The notes: generated by a model not told the origin, from the letters alone. DNA of 64,000 bases from Prorocentrum cordatum (GCA_963575745.1 CAUYUJ010012570.1:22501-86500); one strand, 5' to 3'; positions 30,096 through 40,655 are shown, numbered from the stretch's first letter. Made by a program: numbers and translations.

Positions 30096-30293
30096 ATGTC
30101 GCTGTCTGCTTGTCCAGCGCAGGGGCCGCGGCTGCCCCCCGAAGACGGGGAGAGGGGCGGAGCGCTCTTCTGTGACCCCGCTGCCCGCTGCAGGGGGAGC
30201 CGCACGCCTCTCTTGGGGTACCCTCCCAGGTGGCAGACTGTGACTTCCAGGCCTGGTCGGCGTCGCTGCGCATGGACGGGGGGGGGAAAGAAG

Positions 30294-30543
30294 GCTTAGC
30301 GGGCCCTGGAAACGACAGGGCCGTTTTTTACCGGTTCCGTTTTGCCGTTGCTTTGCCGGTTCCGACGCCGTTTTTTTACCGGTTCCGTCGCCGTTTTTTT
30401 ACGGGTTCCCGCTCCGGTTCCAATCCTGGAGCCGTGTTTGTTGCCGTTTCCGGTCGCCGTTTTTTTGCCGTTTCCATTTTCAAGGGGCTTTTTTTCGGAA
30501 ACGGTGAAAAAACGGCCCTGCCGTTTCCGGGGCCCACTAAGGG
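30294..30543 (+). mobile_element. U element, about 45-bp TIRs
   Basis: The left arm GCTTAGCGGGCCCTGGAAAC plus GACAGGGCCGTTTTTTACC is inverted at 30497-30543 (GGTGAAAAAACGGCCCTGCC, GTTTCCGGGGCCCACTAAGG). The interior is a run of diverged GCCGTTTTTTTACCGGTTCC units. It is the only copy in this window. No TSD is evident. Confidence 0.75.
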
Positions 30544-30679
30544 CAGCGCGTTGCATCGCCTCCCATTGTTCCAGCACCGTGCGCAAAGGCAGTGCTCACT
30601 TCGAGAGGATGGCACGCGTGCTCAGGCACAGCCTTGCATGCGTATTCTTGGCGTGGTCTGCTGTCAGTCTCATGCCGTC

Positions 30680-30892
30680 CGTTTTCTCTTAGCACGTCGT
30701 CCGTTTTTTCTTAGCACGTCGTCCGTTTTCGCACGTCGTCCGTTTTCGCAAGTCGTCTTCTTGGGCATTTGCGCACGTCGTCCGCTTTCTCTTAGCACGT
30801 CGTCCGTTTGCGCACGTCGTCCGTTTTCGCAAGTCGTCTTCATGGGCATTTGCGCATGTCGTCTGCTTTCTCTTAGCACAAAGTCGGGGTCC
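30680..30892 (+). repeat. CACGTCGTCCGTTTT minisatellite with a 2-unit higher-order repeat
   Basis: About ten GCACGTCGTCCGTTTTC units. A longer unit ending CAAGTCGTCTTCTTGGGCAT then TTGCGC recurs once (about 30760 and 30835), giving a higher-order period of about 75-90 bp. Confidence 0.75.
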
Positions 30893-31045
30893 ACGAACAC
30901 GCCAGCTTTGCACGCTCAAGGGTATCCCTATGTCCTGATGCCCTCTCCATTTCTGGTGTGTGTAGCTGTGTGCTCTCCGGAAGTGCCTTGTTGTACCTCC
31001 CTGGGCGTCTGCCGTGGACCCCGACCGCCGACAGCGGGAGTCACT

Positions 31046-31236
31046 ATGTTTTTTGGCGGCGCGCACCGGGGCGGGGGGTATGGGGGAGGGGGGAGGGCTT
31101 CTTAGAAGGAGGCTGCTCCTGAGAAGGCGCGGGCCCCACATGTATAGGTAGGGCCCGCGCCTTCTAGGAAGCAGGGGCTCTTCTAAGAAGCCTCCCCCTC
31201 CCCCCCTATATCCCCCTTTGCGCGTGGCTGAATGTT
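31046..31236 (-). mobile_element. D-family TIR element, copy D2, with 5-bp TSD
   Basis: Element at 31051-31231 in reverse orientation (TTTTGGCGGCGCGC to GCGCGTGGCTGA) between ATGTT at 31046-31050 and 31232-31236. Inner arms GGCTTCTTAGAAGGAGG and CTTCTAAGAAGCC surround GGGCCCACATGTATAGG. Confidence 0.75.
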
Positions 31237-31955
31237 GACGGTTTGTGTGTGTGTGTGTGTGTGTGGTCGAACGCCTCTGAGTACTCGCCCTCCGCCCCCC
31301 TCGCCCTCCCCCACCCCACCCGCGGCCGCCCTGTCCTTCTTCCTTCCTCTTCGTGCAGGCCGGCCAATTCGCTTTGTAGTGCCCCTGCGTCGCTGCCGCG
31401 CTGGAGCGGATTGCCCCGCCTCGCCACCGACGAACAAAAAATGTGTTCGAACGCGCCTGCATGTTTGGAGTCCCGGCCGCGAAGTGGGAGCTGCCCACCG
31501 AGAGGGTGCTCTCCCAGAAGCTGTCTTGGATCCTGGGCACGGTGAAAGCTGAATACATCTGCGTGCACACGGCTCGGGGTCCGATTGGTACGTATTGCTG
31601 GTGCCAGACGTAATACTAAAGACGCTAAGCTTGTCTCGTATGCGCACTGGGCCACGCCCCTGCACGCGCATGCGCGGAACGTGCGACTATTGTTGGGGTC
31701 TGCCCGGTGGGTGAGCGCATCGGTGTACAGAAACGGGAGGTTACCGCGACTGCCCACCACGATGCAGCCTTACTGTACATGCAGTTGGCCGAGCGGATGG
31801 TGGACTAATCGCGCGAATCATGTGCGGGACAGAAAATACAGTTGCAGGTGCAGCCAAGCCATCTTCTCTTACTTGTTCTTGCTGCATGTCCGAGGGGAGG
31901 CGCGTGGAGTAGGCGGAGGAAGGGGGACCGGAAGGGTGAGCAGCCTCAGCGCTTG
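31237..31955. other. Unassigned stretch with short TG repeat
   Basis: (GT)n at 31241-31265. 31460-31830 contains fragments of protein-like frame in several phases but none is continuous. I cannot identify it. Confidence 0.3.

Positions 31956-31958
<3 letters not shown>

Positions 31959-31996
<38 letters not shown>
31959..31996 (+). repeat. (CAG)n microsatellite
   Basis: About twelve CAG triplets. Confidence 0.9.
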
Positions 31997-31999
<3 letters not shown>

Positions 32000-32265
32000 G
32001 CGAATCCAGGCGGCGAGAAAGCCTCGAGATGCCAGTTCGTATTGTCCGCTTGGGGGCCCTGCTGAGCCGCCTTTGGGGGCCCCTCGGGGACCGTCTGGCA
32101 GACCTCCGAGCGCCTGTGCCAAGATGGGCGCAGGGGCCGCACGCCTGTGCGCGCCCTCTGCGCCCTGCCCTGTCGTCAGCCTGCCCCCCGGCCCCGTGGC
32201 AAGACCTGCACAGCTCCCTGGCCGCTCCGCAGCCGCTTCCTCCCTCCCCTCTCCTGCCCCTCCTT

Positions 32266-32558
32266 GTTCTGACGGGCCGATTCTCCACCACCACCACCAT
32301 AGCCAGGAGATGGAGGCGGAGGAGGCGGAGGAGGAGGAGGAGGAGGAGGAGGAGGAGGAGGAGGAGGAGGAGGGGAGGAGGAGGGTGAGGAGGAGGGGGA
32401 GGAGGGGGAGGAGGAGGAGGAGGAGCAGAAGGAGCAGGAGGAGGAGGATGAGGAGGAGGAGGAGGAGGAGGAAAACGAGGAGGAAAACGAGGAGGACAAC
32501 GAGGAGGAGGAGGACGAGGAGGAGGAGGAGGAGGAGGAGGAGGAGGAGGACGAGGAGT
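32266..32558 (+). repeat. E-family left arm running into a GGA microsatellite
   Basis: CTGACGGGCCGATTCTCCAC and CACCACCACCATAGC match the left arm of E elements (56111, 40864). From about 32310 the sequence is GGA/GAG repeat to 32558. The right E arm is missing. Confidence 0.6.
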
Positions 32559-32878
32559 TGCCCCTCCTCGTTCTGCCCTCGCCGCACTCAGCTGCGGACG
32601 TCCCCCGCCGACCGCGTTGGACCCGACCTCGCCGCGCACCAGGCGAGTGCGGAGGGTCACGTGCCCGAAGGGGCCCAGCGCTTCCGTGCTGCGGCTCCCC
32701 CAGGGGTTCGGCCGCGAGCCGCACTGGGCCGCGTGCCGGCCGAGGGCGCGCGTGGGCGGCGGTGGCCGAGCAGCAGCATGCCGCAGGCAGCACTCGCCTT
32801 CCGCAGGCAGCGGCGGAACAGCGGGGATCGCTGGGCAAAATCTTCAGGGGTCGAGGAAGAAAGACGGCCATGGACACA

Positions 32879-33048
32879 AACTATTGTCAAGTCGGGCCTG
32901 TCCCTCTGCAGGAGGAGTATGGAAAAGTAGTAAAAAGAACAGTCTGGGGGCGATGTTTGTTGGACCTTCTTGGAGCATGTTTGGGGGTACTGCTCATTTG
33001 TCTTCCAGGGTCCGCCTGTAGGAGGACATGCCCGACCCAAAACCAGTG
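32879..33048 (+). mobile_element. A-family TIR element, copy A5
   Basis: 154 bp at 32887-33040. Flanks AACTATTG (32879-86) and AACCAGTG (33041-48) agree at 6 of 8 positions, a plausible old TSD. Core AACAGTCTGGGGGCGATG; right TIR GGAGGACATGCCCGACCCAA. Confidence 0.75.
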
Positions 33049-33202
33049 GCGCTTCGCGCGGGTCCTCCCCCCGCCCTGGGCGGGCGATCTGTAGGGAGCG
33101 GCGGCGTGGGGGCCGGGTGCCGTGGGAGGAGCGCGCGGCTCGCGCTCTCGCCTGCGATTCGCGGTGGCGTGTTCGCTCTCGCTCCGTGCGCACGTGGGGA
33201 AG

Positions 33203-33549
33203 GTAGGTCAGCCACGCGCAGAGGGAGGTGAGGGGAGGGGGGAGGGCTTCTTTCAGGAGGGGAAAAAACACACAGACACAATTACTCGTCGACTTCCAGA
33301 AAATATGGGAAAATATGGGTAGTGGGGGGAAGACAGAAACCCAGAAAATATGGGAAACTATGGGACATCTTTTTATTTGTGTGTATTTATTTGTGTGTCC
33401 CAGGGCCCCTTCATTCTTAGAAGCACCCCTGCTTCTCAGAAGGCGCGGGCCTTATCTATGGATGTGAGGCCGGCGCCTTCTAGGAAGCAGACTCCCTCTA
33501 AGAAGCCCTCCCCCCTCCCTCCACCCCCTTGTGCGCGCCGCCAAGTAGG
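33203..33549 (+). mobile_element. D-family element D3, split by B5, with 5-bp TSD
   Basis: D3 spans 33208-33544 between GTAGG at 33203-07 and 33545-49. The left end is TCAGCCACGCGCAGAGGG and the right end is TGCGCGCCGCCAA. B5 lies inside its left CTTCTTAGAAG arm. Without B5 and its TSD, D3 is about 171 bp. Confidence 0.8.
33248..33418 (+). mobile_element. B-family TIR element B5, nested in D3
   Basis: 161 bp at 33253-33413 between TTCTT (33248-52) and TTCTT (33414-18). Removing element and one TTCTT restores GGGCTTCTTAGAAGC, exactly the arm seen in D1, D4 and D5. This is an internal proof of the boundaries and TSD length. Confidence 0.92.
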
Positions 33550-33814
33550 GGAGTGTGGTTCGTCAGGGCTGGACCTCAACGGTGTGCTGGCCATTCCGTG
33601 GGCCGTTCTCGTTTCGACTTCGCTCTGCGGCAGATGCGGATGGAAGACACAACGAGGAACAAAACGAAAACGGACAACACCGTTTAGGTTCAGCCCTGTG
33701 GTTCGTCGTTCCCTAAACTGTGGTTCCCAACATCACCGCAAAAAGCAGCATCGCCGTCAGCCCGGCCCTGGGAGTACGAGGCGCGCGGCGCTGCGGAGAG
33801 CAGAGGTGTCGACT

Positions 33815-34061
33815 CTGCCTCAAGCAGTGGCGAAGCGTCCTGGCTCGCCTGTGGCCCTGCCAAACAATGTTCTAAGAGCCTTTTGTGGTTTCCACGAAAT
33901 GTTCTTAGAACATTTCTGGCGGGGACTGTAATGTTTTATCGTATCGGGTTTCGGTTCTAAGAACATTGTTGCTGCTCTTGGAACATTTTTGGGTTCTAAG
34001 AAGATTTCGTGGTAGGACTACAGGAATGCCCGGACGGTCGGTCCCTGCTCAACTGCCTCCT
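33815..34061 (+). mobile_element. J-family element, copy J2, with 9-bp TSD
   Basis: 229 bp at 33824-34052. Flanks CTGCCTCAA (33815-23) and CTGCCTCCT (34053-61) match at 7 of 9. Starts GCAGTGGCGAAGCGTCCTGG and ends GACGGTCGGTCCCTGCTCAA. The middle repeats TTCTAAGAACAT and its inverse. Confidence 0.75.
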
Positions 34062-34273
34062 CCCGCACTCTGAGGAGGAGGTGAGGGGGTTAGGGAGAGG
34101 AAGCCAGGAAACTGTTTTTTTAGGGTCGGGCGATACCCCGGGTTATCGGGCGTGCCCCCCCTCCCCCCCCCCGCCAGGATAACCTAACCTTGCCAGTTGT
34201 GCAGGTCCGCGGGAGGGGGAGCGCGGGCATATGCAGGGCTGCCCACAGCGCGAGGGTTAGGTTATCGGCCGGC

Positions 34274-34334
34274 CCCCTCCTCCTCCTCCTCCTCCTCCTC
34301 CTCCTCCTCCTCCTCCTCCTCCTCCTCCTCCTCC
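34274..34334 (+). repeat. (TCC)n microsatellite
   Basis: Pure TCC for about 57 bp. GGTTAGGTTATCGG and GGGTTATCGCCGATTC near it repeat nearby text (34130-34190, 34250-34270, 34365). Confidence 0.9.
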
Positions 34335-34439
34335 CCCAGCCCCCAGAATAACTTGGGTTATCGCCGATTCAAGCTAAAAAAACTGACTCCAGCGGGGTGC
34401 GCTTCGGAAGCCACTTGGCATATGTGGCGAGCTGTGTCA

Positions 34440-34976
34440 AGCGGAGGGCCAGGCGTGGATTGATGGAGCAGTGTTTGTCGCGAGGTCGTCCGGGCCTTTG
34501 TGGTCATCCTGGACATTCGGATTGGAATGGGTAGACACGTGCTCTTGAGACTGAATGCCAATTGCACGATACTGAATGGCATGTTGTTTCTCTCTGCCGT
34601 TCTTGATCGCATGTCTACGCATACTCTATTCGACATTGCTTTGGATGCCTGGATGGATCTCACCTCGCGTCCGCACGTTAGATCGGTCCTGTTCACGACT
34701 CGATGCAGAAATCATGCTGCAGGGGGCGGGATCTGTGTTTATGTTCGCATCCGTGAGTGGGTGCAGTGCTCATGTGTTGTGTTGCGTACCGGAGGAGCAT
34801 GCTGCACCATGAGCCGCATCCGATGGGCCTCTTATCCGGGGTCGGCGCCGCTGCAAGACTCTCCGAGCCGTGCACGCGGCGTCCCGCTTGCAGCCGCGAG
34901 GACGGGCAGCCGTGGGTTCGGCTCCGTGGGGAAGGTGGCCACCCACGCACTGACCTTCCAGAGTGTTAAGAAATAG
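34440..34976 (+). pseudogene. Coding-like patch, possibly decayed reverse transcriptase
   Basis: Frame from 34500 includes RHVLLRLNANCTILNGMLFL and HTLFDIALDAWMDLTSRPHV. The second stretch resembles the LF-x-I-A-L/M-D segment that follows GCPLS in LINE reverse transcriptases, but the GCPLS itself and any xxDD box are missing. The minus-strand frame (34358-34696) is an alternative. Identification is weak. Confidence 0.25.
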
Positions 34977-35296
34977 CACTCCATACCTATAGATCTATCT
35001 GGACTGCCTCAAACCTCGACAGGAATTAGGACGTCGACGTCCTGGTGCTACTTTTTTAGCCCTCCTGGAAGGTCAGGGCGACGTGTCTCGCTTGCTCGAG
35101 AATCTGGGGCACGTGGCCATGCATGTCGCCGCGCCGTTTGCTCTCCGACCAGCGGCCTCGGGCCCTGGGGACGGCGCCGCGGCCACCAGGCCCGGGGCGC
35201 CGCCTCGGAGCGCGAGGCTGGCCGTGGGCTTGCCGCGGTGTCGGCTCCGTCCACCCGGGCTTCGCTGAGCACAGCCGGCGCGGCGCCGCGCCTCAA

Positions 35297-35525
35297 GCAG
35301 TGGCGAAGCGTCTTGGCTTGCTTATAGTCCTACCAAACAATGTTCTAAGGACCTTTTGTGGTTTCCGCGACATGTTATTAGAACATTTCTGGCTGGGACT
35401 GTCTTGGTGTATCGCATCGGGCTTCGGTTCTAAGAACATTGCTTTTGTTCTTAGAACACTTTAGGGTTCTAAGAACATTTCGTGGTAGGACTATAGGAAT
35501 GCTGGGACGGTCGGTCCCTGCTCAA
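35297..35525 (+). mobile_element. J-family element, copy J3
   Basis: 229 bp, the same length as J2, with intact ends GCAGTGGCGAAGCGTC and GGTCGGTCCCTGCTCAA. Flanks share only GCG, so the TSD is not recognisable. Confidence 0.75.
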
Positions 35526-35775
35526 GCGTGCGCTCTGGGGCCACGCTCCGGCATCTGGCCCGCGCGCTGCTCCAGAGACCCGCGCCCCCGGCCACCTCTC
35601 TCCGAACGCGTTCCACTACGCGCAAAGTGCCTACCCGCAAAGCGTCCGACAAAAGAACACCTGTCCGCTTTGATGTAATTCTAGACGCTTCGCGTAACCC
35701 CACCAGCCCTCCGCAGGGAGCGGTGGAGGGATCACAGAGGCCACTCTGCCCACACAGCATCGACATTGGTGTTGC

Positions 35776-35920
35776 CTCTTCCTCCTCCTCCTCCTCCTCC
35801 TCCTCCTCCTCCTCCTTCTATTCACTGGATTGTGCGGCTCTCGGCTACGTCTCCCCTCCTCCTCCTCCTCCTCCTCCTCCTCCTCCTCCTCCTCCTCCTC
35901 CTCCTCCTCCTCCTCCTCTT
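35776..35920 (+). repeat. Two (TCC)n microsatellites
   Basis: TCC at 35778-35816 and 35854-35919, separated by 36 bp of unique sequence. Confidence 0.9.
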
Positions 35921-36090
35921 GTGCTGATACGGCGCGCAGTGCCGCGCGAATTCCCCCCTACCAACCCGTTCCACCGGAGCACTCGGACATCCATGGGCGC
36001 CTGGAGGCTCACTGGCAGGGCTCCGAGGTGCGTTCGGTCAGCGCGGCTGCCATGTAATGATCTGGGCAACCAGGGTCTGAGGCAGTCTGC

Positions 36091-36626
36091 CCCCTCACGT
36101 ATGGACTCCTCCAGCCCCTGGAGCGGGCGCGGATCGCCCGCGTGGACTGGGAGCGGTTCGCGGCGCTTCAGCTGCTGGGCTACGGCATGGTGCAGCCCTG
36201 CGCGCCACCCCGCTCGGGCACCACCTGGGGCCGGACCTGAGGTGAGCGCTGTCCTGGCAAGTGGTTCATCCTTTGGCAGGTCGCCGTTGTTCCCCCAGCA
36301 GGTCCGCCCCTGCTACCTCGGTTGACGCTCGCATTTTTGTGCCCCCGTCCCCCGTGACGGATAAGCTGCCCGCGTTGTACGCCGACGACTTGGTTGTCTC
36401 GCTTCCCACGGCGGGCGCCGCCTTCGAGCTCTTGCTACTGCGCAAGTGGTATATCCTTTGGCAGTGCTTCTCGGCCTTCCCGCAGGGTGGTCCGTGGTGC
36501 TCGACCAGTGTTTGCAGCTGTATCCCCCCGGCTTTCAGAGTCAGGCAGTTGCAGGTTGTGGACCCGGAAGACAGGGCCGCCGCTTCCTTGCATAGGTCGG
36601 TCGTTCATGCCCGAGTACTTCCATGA
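36091..36626 (+). pseudogene. Decayed reverse transcriptase fragment with YADD box
   Basis: The frame 36261-36626 holds DKLPALYADDLVVSLPTAGA; the YADD codons are 36378-36389. A tyrosine-x-Asp-Asp followed by two aliphatic residues is the motif C signature of reverse transcriptases. Upstream, in another frame, 36091-36190 reads YGLLQPLERARIARVDWERF and AALQLLGYGMVQP, which also looks protein-like. No motif A or B can be placed in phase, so it is a frameshifted relic, unlike the LINE at 43180 (YVDD). Confidence 0.4.
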
Positions 36627-36639
36627 GTCCATGTGAGTG

Positions 36640-37330
36640 AGGCGATCCTCGGTTCCCCCCCTCTCCTGTCCTCGCGTGCCCTCGCGCCCGCCGCCTTTCC
36701 CCGTTCCTTCGCCTCCTCGTCGTGTTGGACGGTGCGGCCTCGCTGGCCCCTCCGTGCCGCCACAGCGCGGCGTGACCCACGCCCTTACGCGCTGTTCGGT
36801 ACGGACTGAGCTGGCGCCACTGTGCGACTTCTCCTCCGTCAATTTCCTTCTGATGCCTGCGCCCCCGCTTCCGGGTCGCCTGCGTCTTAATGGGGGGGGG
36901 GGGGGGGCATTTTGTCCCTGGCACGGGCACCCGCTGCGTCGGCCTATGCGCCGTCGCCGCTAATTTTCTCGCCCTGTGCCCCAGCCGAGACCGTCCCGCT
37001 TCCTGGATCTGTCCTTGGAGCCGCCAATCAAAAAAGTAACCCCATCAGCCTGGTGGCGCCGCTGCGCTCGGATGGCGCGTGGTCTGTTGTTACAGAACAG
37101 GTCACGACCTCTCCTGGCGTACTGGAGCCAATTCACTCGCATGGTGCATCAGCTACCCTGGCCGTTTGCAGTCAGCTCAGCCAGCCTCCCATCAGCCCGC
37201 GGCCCCACCGGCGGTAGGTTCTGAGTGCGGGTTCGGCCGCTGTGCTTTTAGGCTTGCGCGTTGCTAATTTGACAGGCCCGTGGCCCGGACCTTTCAGCTC
37301 GGCGACTGCGAATCCGCGTCCGCCCGCGAC
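36640..37330. other. Unassigned stretch, G-run at 36890-36907
   Basis: No repeat family recognised. A frame at 36976-37224 (KKVTPSAWWRRCARMARGLL) has protein-like composition but no identifiable domain. Confidence 0.3.
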
Positions 37331-37424
37331 CAAAAAAAAATACCCCACCAACCCATCCAGAAACGATGCCCAGAGGCATTGCCTCGATCAGGGAAGTGGG
37401 CAGCACGCAGAGGAAGGGTCCCCC

Positions 37425-38290
37425 AGTGGAGGCCTCTTGGAGCGTCTTGGGGGCCTCTTGGCGGTCCTGGGCGCCCCTTAGAGCGTCCTGGGTGCCTCGG
37501 AGAGCTGCTTGGGGCCTCTTGGGGGTCTCTTGGGAGCCTCTTGGAGGCCTCTCGGGCGCCTGTTGGGGCATCCTGGCCTACTGGGCGCCTCTTGGGGCCC
37601 TCTGGAAGCGCTCTTGGGATCATTTGGGGCGCTCTTGGAGCCGTCTTGGGCCTTCTTGGAGCCACCTTGAAACCTCAGACGGCCATCGGAAGCGAAAAGG
37701 CGAGAAAGCCAAAAACATTGATTGTCCTAAAGGTTTCGGAAGAATGTTGGCCTCTTCGGGGCCTCCTGGGGGAGCTCTTTGGTCACTTGGAGCCGTCTTG
37801 GAGCGGTCTTGGGGCCTCTTCGAACATCGTGGGAGCCATCTTGAGGCATCTTGGGATCTTCTGAGCCATCTTGGAGGTCATCTTGGGCTCTCCAAGGCGC
37901 TCTCGGAGTCATCTGAAGCAGTGCGCCCCCCCAGGAGGCCGAAAAGTGGCCAACACTATGTAAAACCAATGATTGTGGCATTCTCGCCGAGGCCTCTTGG
38001 AGCGTCTTGGGTGCTTCTGGGTGGCCTCTTGGGGCCTCTTTGGGGTTTGCTGGGAGCCTCTGAGGGGGCATCCTGGGGGCCTTTTGGGGGCTTCCTGGGG
38101 CCACATGGGGCCATCGTGGGGCCATCTCGGGGCCTTTTTGGGGCCTCCTGGGCGCCTCCTGGGGCCATCCTGGAGGAGATCGATCACAGGAGGGGGGGGC
38201 TAATTAGCCCCCCCCCCCTTTCAGGAGGCCAAAATGGGGCCCAAACCAAGGTAAAACCAATGATTTTGGCTTCCTCACCGAGGCCGTATT
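37425..38290 (+). repeat. Degenerate GGCCTCTTGG satellite (V)
   Basis: Dozens of diverged decamers such as GGGGCCTCTTGG, GGAGCGTCTTGG and GGGGCCATCTTGG. A conserved spacer recurs at 37920-37990, 38210-38280 and, more diverged, 37670-37735: GGAGGCCAAAA, then GTAAAACCAATGATT, then CTCRCCGAGGCC. That gives a higher-order period of about 270-280 bp. A related block in reverse lies at 57690-58340. Confidence 0.7.
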
Positions 38291-38339
38291 GGACGCTCCA
38301 ACGCGTCGCGAACCCTCCCGTCCAGGTCCAGGGGAGGGG

Positions 38340-38925
38340 GCAGGGGGAGGTGTCAAGACCCCCTCCCCGCCCGCAAGCCGTCTCGCTCACTCCCACCCGC
38401 CCCCCCAACCCATACGTAGCACCCGAGCCTGGCCCGAGCCGCAGCATATTCAGCAGTCGTCTTTGGATGGGCAGCTACTGGGGGCGAATCCGCCGCCGCC
38501 GCCGCCTCCACCGCCGCCGCCGCCGCCCGCCGCCGCCGCCGCCGCGCCGCCGCCGCCGCCCGCCGCCGCCGCCCCGCGCCGCCGCGCCGCCGCCGCAGCC
38601 GTCCACCGCCGCCGCCGCCGCCGCCGCCCGCCACCGCCGCCGCCGTCGCCCCCGCTGCCGAATCGCCGCCGCAGCCGCTGCCGCCGCCGCTGCCGCCACC
38701 GCCGCCGCCGCCGCCCCCGCCGCCGCCCCCGCCGCCGCCGCCGCCGCCGCCGCCACCGCCGCAGCCGCTGCCCCCGCCGCAGCCGCCGCAGCCGCCGCCG
38801 CCGCCAAGTGTACTCTGCATTTTGTTCTACAGGGATGGTGAAGGGAGGCCGAACCGGGTTCGTTGCGCATGCTTCGAATTTGGAGGCAGAGTGTGTTTCG
38901 CATGTTTTTTTTTTTTTACCTAGCA
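38340..38925 (+). repeat. W repeat, copy 1, around a (GCC)n array
   Basis: Left unique part CCGCCCGCAAGCCGTCTCGC to ACTGGGGGCGAATCC, GCC/GCCGCA array at about 38488-38812, right unique part CCAAGTGTACTCTGC to TTTGGAGGCAGAGTGTGT. The same three-part structure recurs at 39860-40410 with an array of different length. Confidence 0.85.
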
Positions 38926-39032
38926 GCTCTTGCTGATAGGTTTCTAGTGGTCTCCTCAGGGGGGTCTGGGCGGGACCCGGACAGGCTGCCGCCGCGGCTG
39001 CCGCCGCACTCGTTTTTTCGCAAACAGTCACG

Positions 39033-39378
39033 CACTTCGTGCTCTTCGACCTCCCAGAACTCCATTCCCGGGCCACATTTTGGATGCCCGGAGCCAACTG
39101 TAGGCCACTTCGTGCTCTTCGACTTCCCAGAACTTTCTTCCTGGGCCACATTTTGGCCCGGAGCCAACTGTAGGCAATTTCGTGTTTTTCGATTTACCAT
39201 AACTCCATTCCCGGGCAACATTTTGGATGCCCGGAGCCAACTGTAGGCCACTTCGTGCTCTTCAAGTTCCCGGAACTCCATTCTTGGGCACAATTTTGAA
39301 TGCCCGGAGCCAACTGTAGGCCACTTCGTGTTCTTCTAGTTCCCAGAACTCCGCTCCTGGGCCACATTTTGAATGCTG
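39033..39378 (+). repeat. Five-unit tandem repeat, about 73-bp unit
   Basis: Units start CACTTCGTGCTCTTCGAC at 39033, 39106, 39175, 39249 and 39322 (73, 69, 74, 73 bp). Each contains CAGAACTCCATTCC, GGGCCACATTTTGGATG and CCCGGAGCCAACTGTAGG. Confidence 0.9.
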
Positions 39379-39710
39379 AGGCAGGCTGATGCTGCGGCCG
39401 AGGCAGGCTGAGGCTGAGGCAGGCTGAGGCTGAGGCTGAAGGCAGACTGAGGCTGAGGCTGAAGCAGACTGAGGCTGAGGCTGAGGCAGGCTGAGGCTGA
39501 GGCTGAAGCAGGCTGATGCTGAGGCAGGCTGAGGCTGAGGCTGAGGCTGATGCAGGCTGAGGCTGAGGCAGGCTGAGGCTGAGGCCGAGGCTGAAGGCAG
39601 ACTGAGGCTGAGGCTGAAGCAGGCTGAGGCTGAGGCTGAGGCAGGCTGAGGCTGAGGCAGGCTGAGGCTGAGGCTGAGGCAGGCTGAGGCTGAGGCTGTG
39701 ACTGCGACTG
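39379..39710 (+). repeat. GAGGCT / GAGGCAGGCT minisatellite
   Basis: About 320 bp of GAGGCT hexamers interspersed with GAGGCAGGCT and GAAGCAGACT decamers, starting inside the last 73-bp unit. Confidence 0.95.
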
Positions 39711-39859
39711 CCGTTGCCGCTGCGACTGTCATCGCGAATGCGACTACGACTGCGAGAACAGCAGAATTCGACAACTGGATTTTCATCTGAATCTTAAGGG
39801 GAATGCTTTCAGATATGCTTCTACACATCGCTGTTAGGTTGCTTTGCCGGGATCATTTT

Positions 39860-40200
39860 GTATCAAGGGATGGTGGGGGGGTGCCCTCATTGATTCGGGT
39901 TGGCTCACAGTCGCCTGGGGGAGGGGATGTATAAGAATAAGGAACAGTGATCAGGACTCCCTCCCCGCCCGCAAGCCGTCTCGCTCACTCTCACCCGCCC
40001 TCCCGACACATGCGTAGCACCCGAGCCTGGCTCGAACCGCAGCATATTCAGCAGTCGTCTTTCGATGGGTAGCTACTGGGGGCGAATCCGCCGCCGCTTC
40101 TGCCGCCGCCGCCGCCGCCCGCCGCCGCCGAATCGCCGCCCCCGCTGCCGAATCGCCGCCGCCGCAGCCGCTGCCGCCGCAGCCGCTGCCGCCACCGCCG

Positions 40201-40231
<31 letters not shown>

Positions 40232-40500
40232 CACCGCTGCCGCCACCGCCGCAGCCGCCGCAGCCGCTGCCCCCGCCGCCGCCGCCGCCGCCGCCAAGTG
40301 TACTTTGTAGTGTTTTTTGAAAGGGATGGTGGGGGGGAGGCCGCATCGGGTTCGCCGCGCATGCTTCGAATTTGGAAGCAGAGTGTGTCTTGTATTGTTT
40401 TTAGTAGGGGTGGTGGGGGGGCCCTCATTGGCGCGGGTTGGCTCCCAGTCGCCCGGGGGAGGGGGTGTATACTAATAGGGAACAGTGGGACAGTGATAAA
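39860..40500 (+). repeat. W repeat, copy 2, around a (GCC)n array
   Basis: Homologous to 38340-38925. The array spans about 40086-40297. A sub-block GGGATGGTGGGGGGG...CCCTCATTG...GGTTGGCTC occurs at 39860-39955 and again at 40400-40500, so this copy is itself flanked by direct repeats of about 95 bp. Confidence 0.8.
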
Positions 40501-40539
40501 CCCTTCCCCGAAGGGGACGAAGGAGGTTGGAACAAGAAA

Positions 40540-40655
40540 CTCCCTAAACCACCTGCGCCCAGAGGGCTGGTGGGATTTATCGTGCATCCCCCGCGGGGGA
40601 TCCAGGCCATTTGCGAGTAGTTGTTTTGCGAATAGTGGAACGCGCTCGTCTACCC
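40540..40655 (+). repeat. CC-type repeat fragment
   Basis: CCCCCGCGGGGGATCCAGGC, ATTTGCGAGTAG and TAGTGGAACGCGCTCG occur inverted or direct in the 350-bp element at 59421-59770. Confidence 0.5.

Noticed and set aside
31206-31760. 184-residue minus-strand frame as a retroelement gene
   Set aside because: No recognisable motif, and the frame ends in the (GT)n and D2 element.
38340-38841. Alanine/proline/glycine-rich frames in the GCC arrays
   Set aside because: Triplet-repeat translation. The flanks shared with 39860-40500 have no conserved frame.
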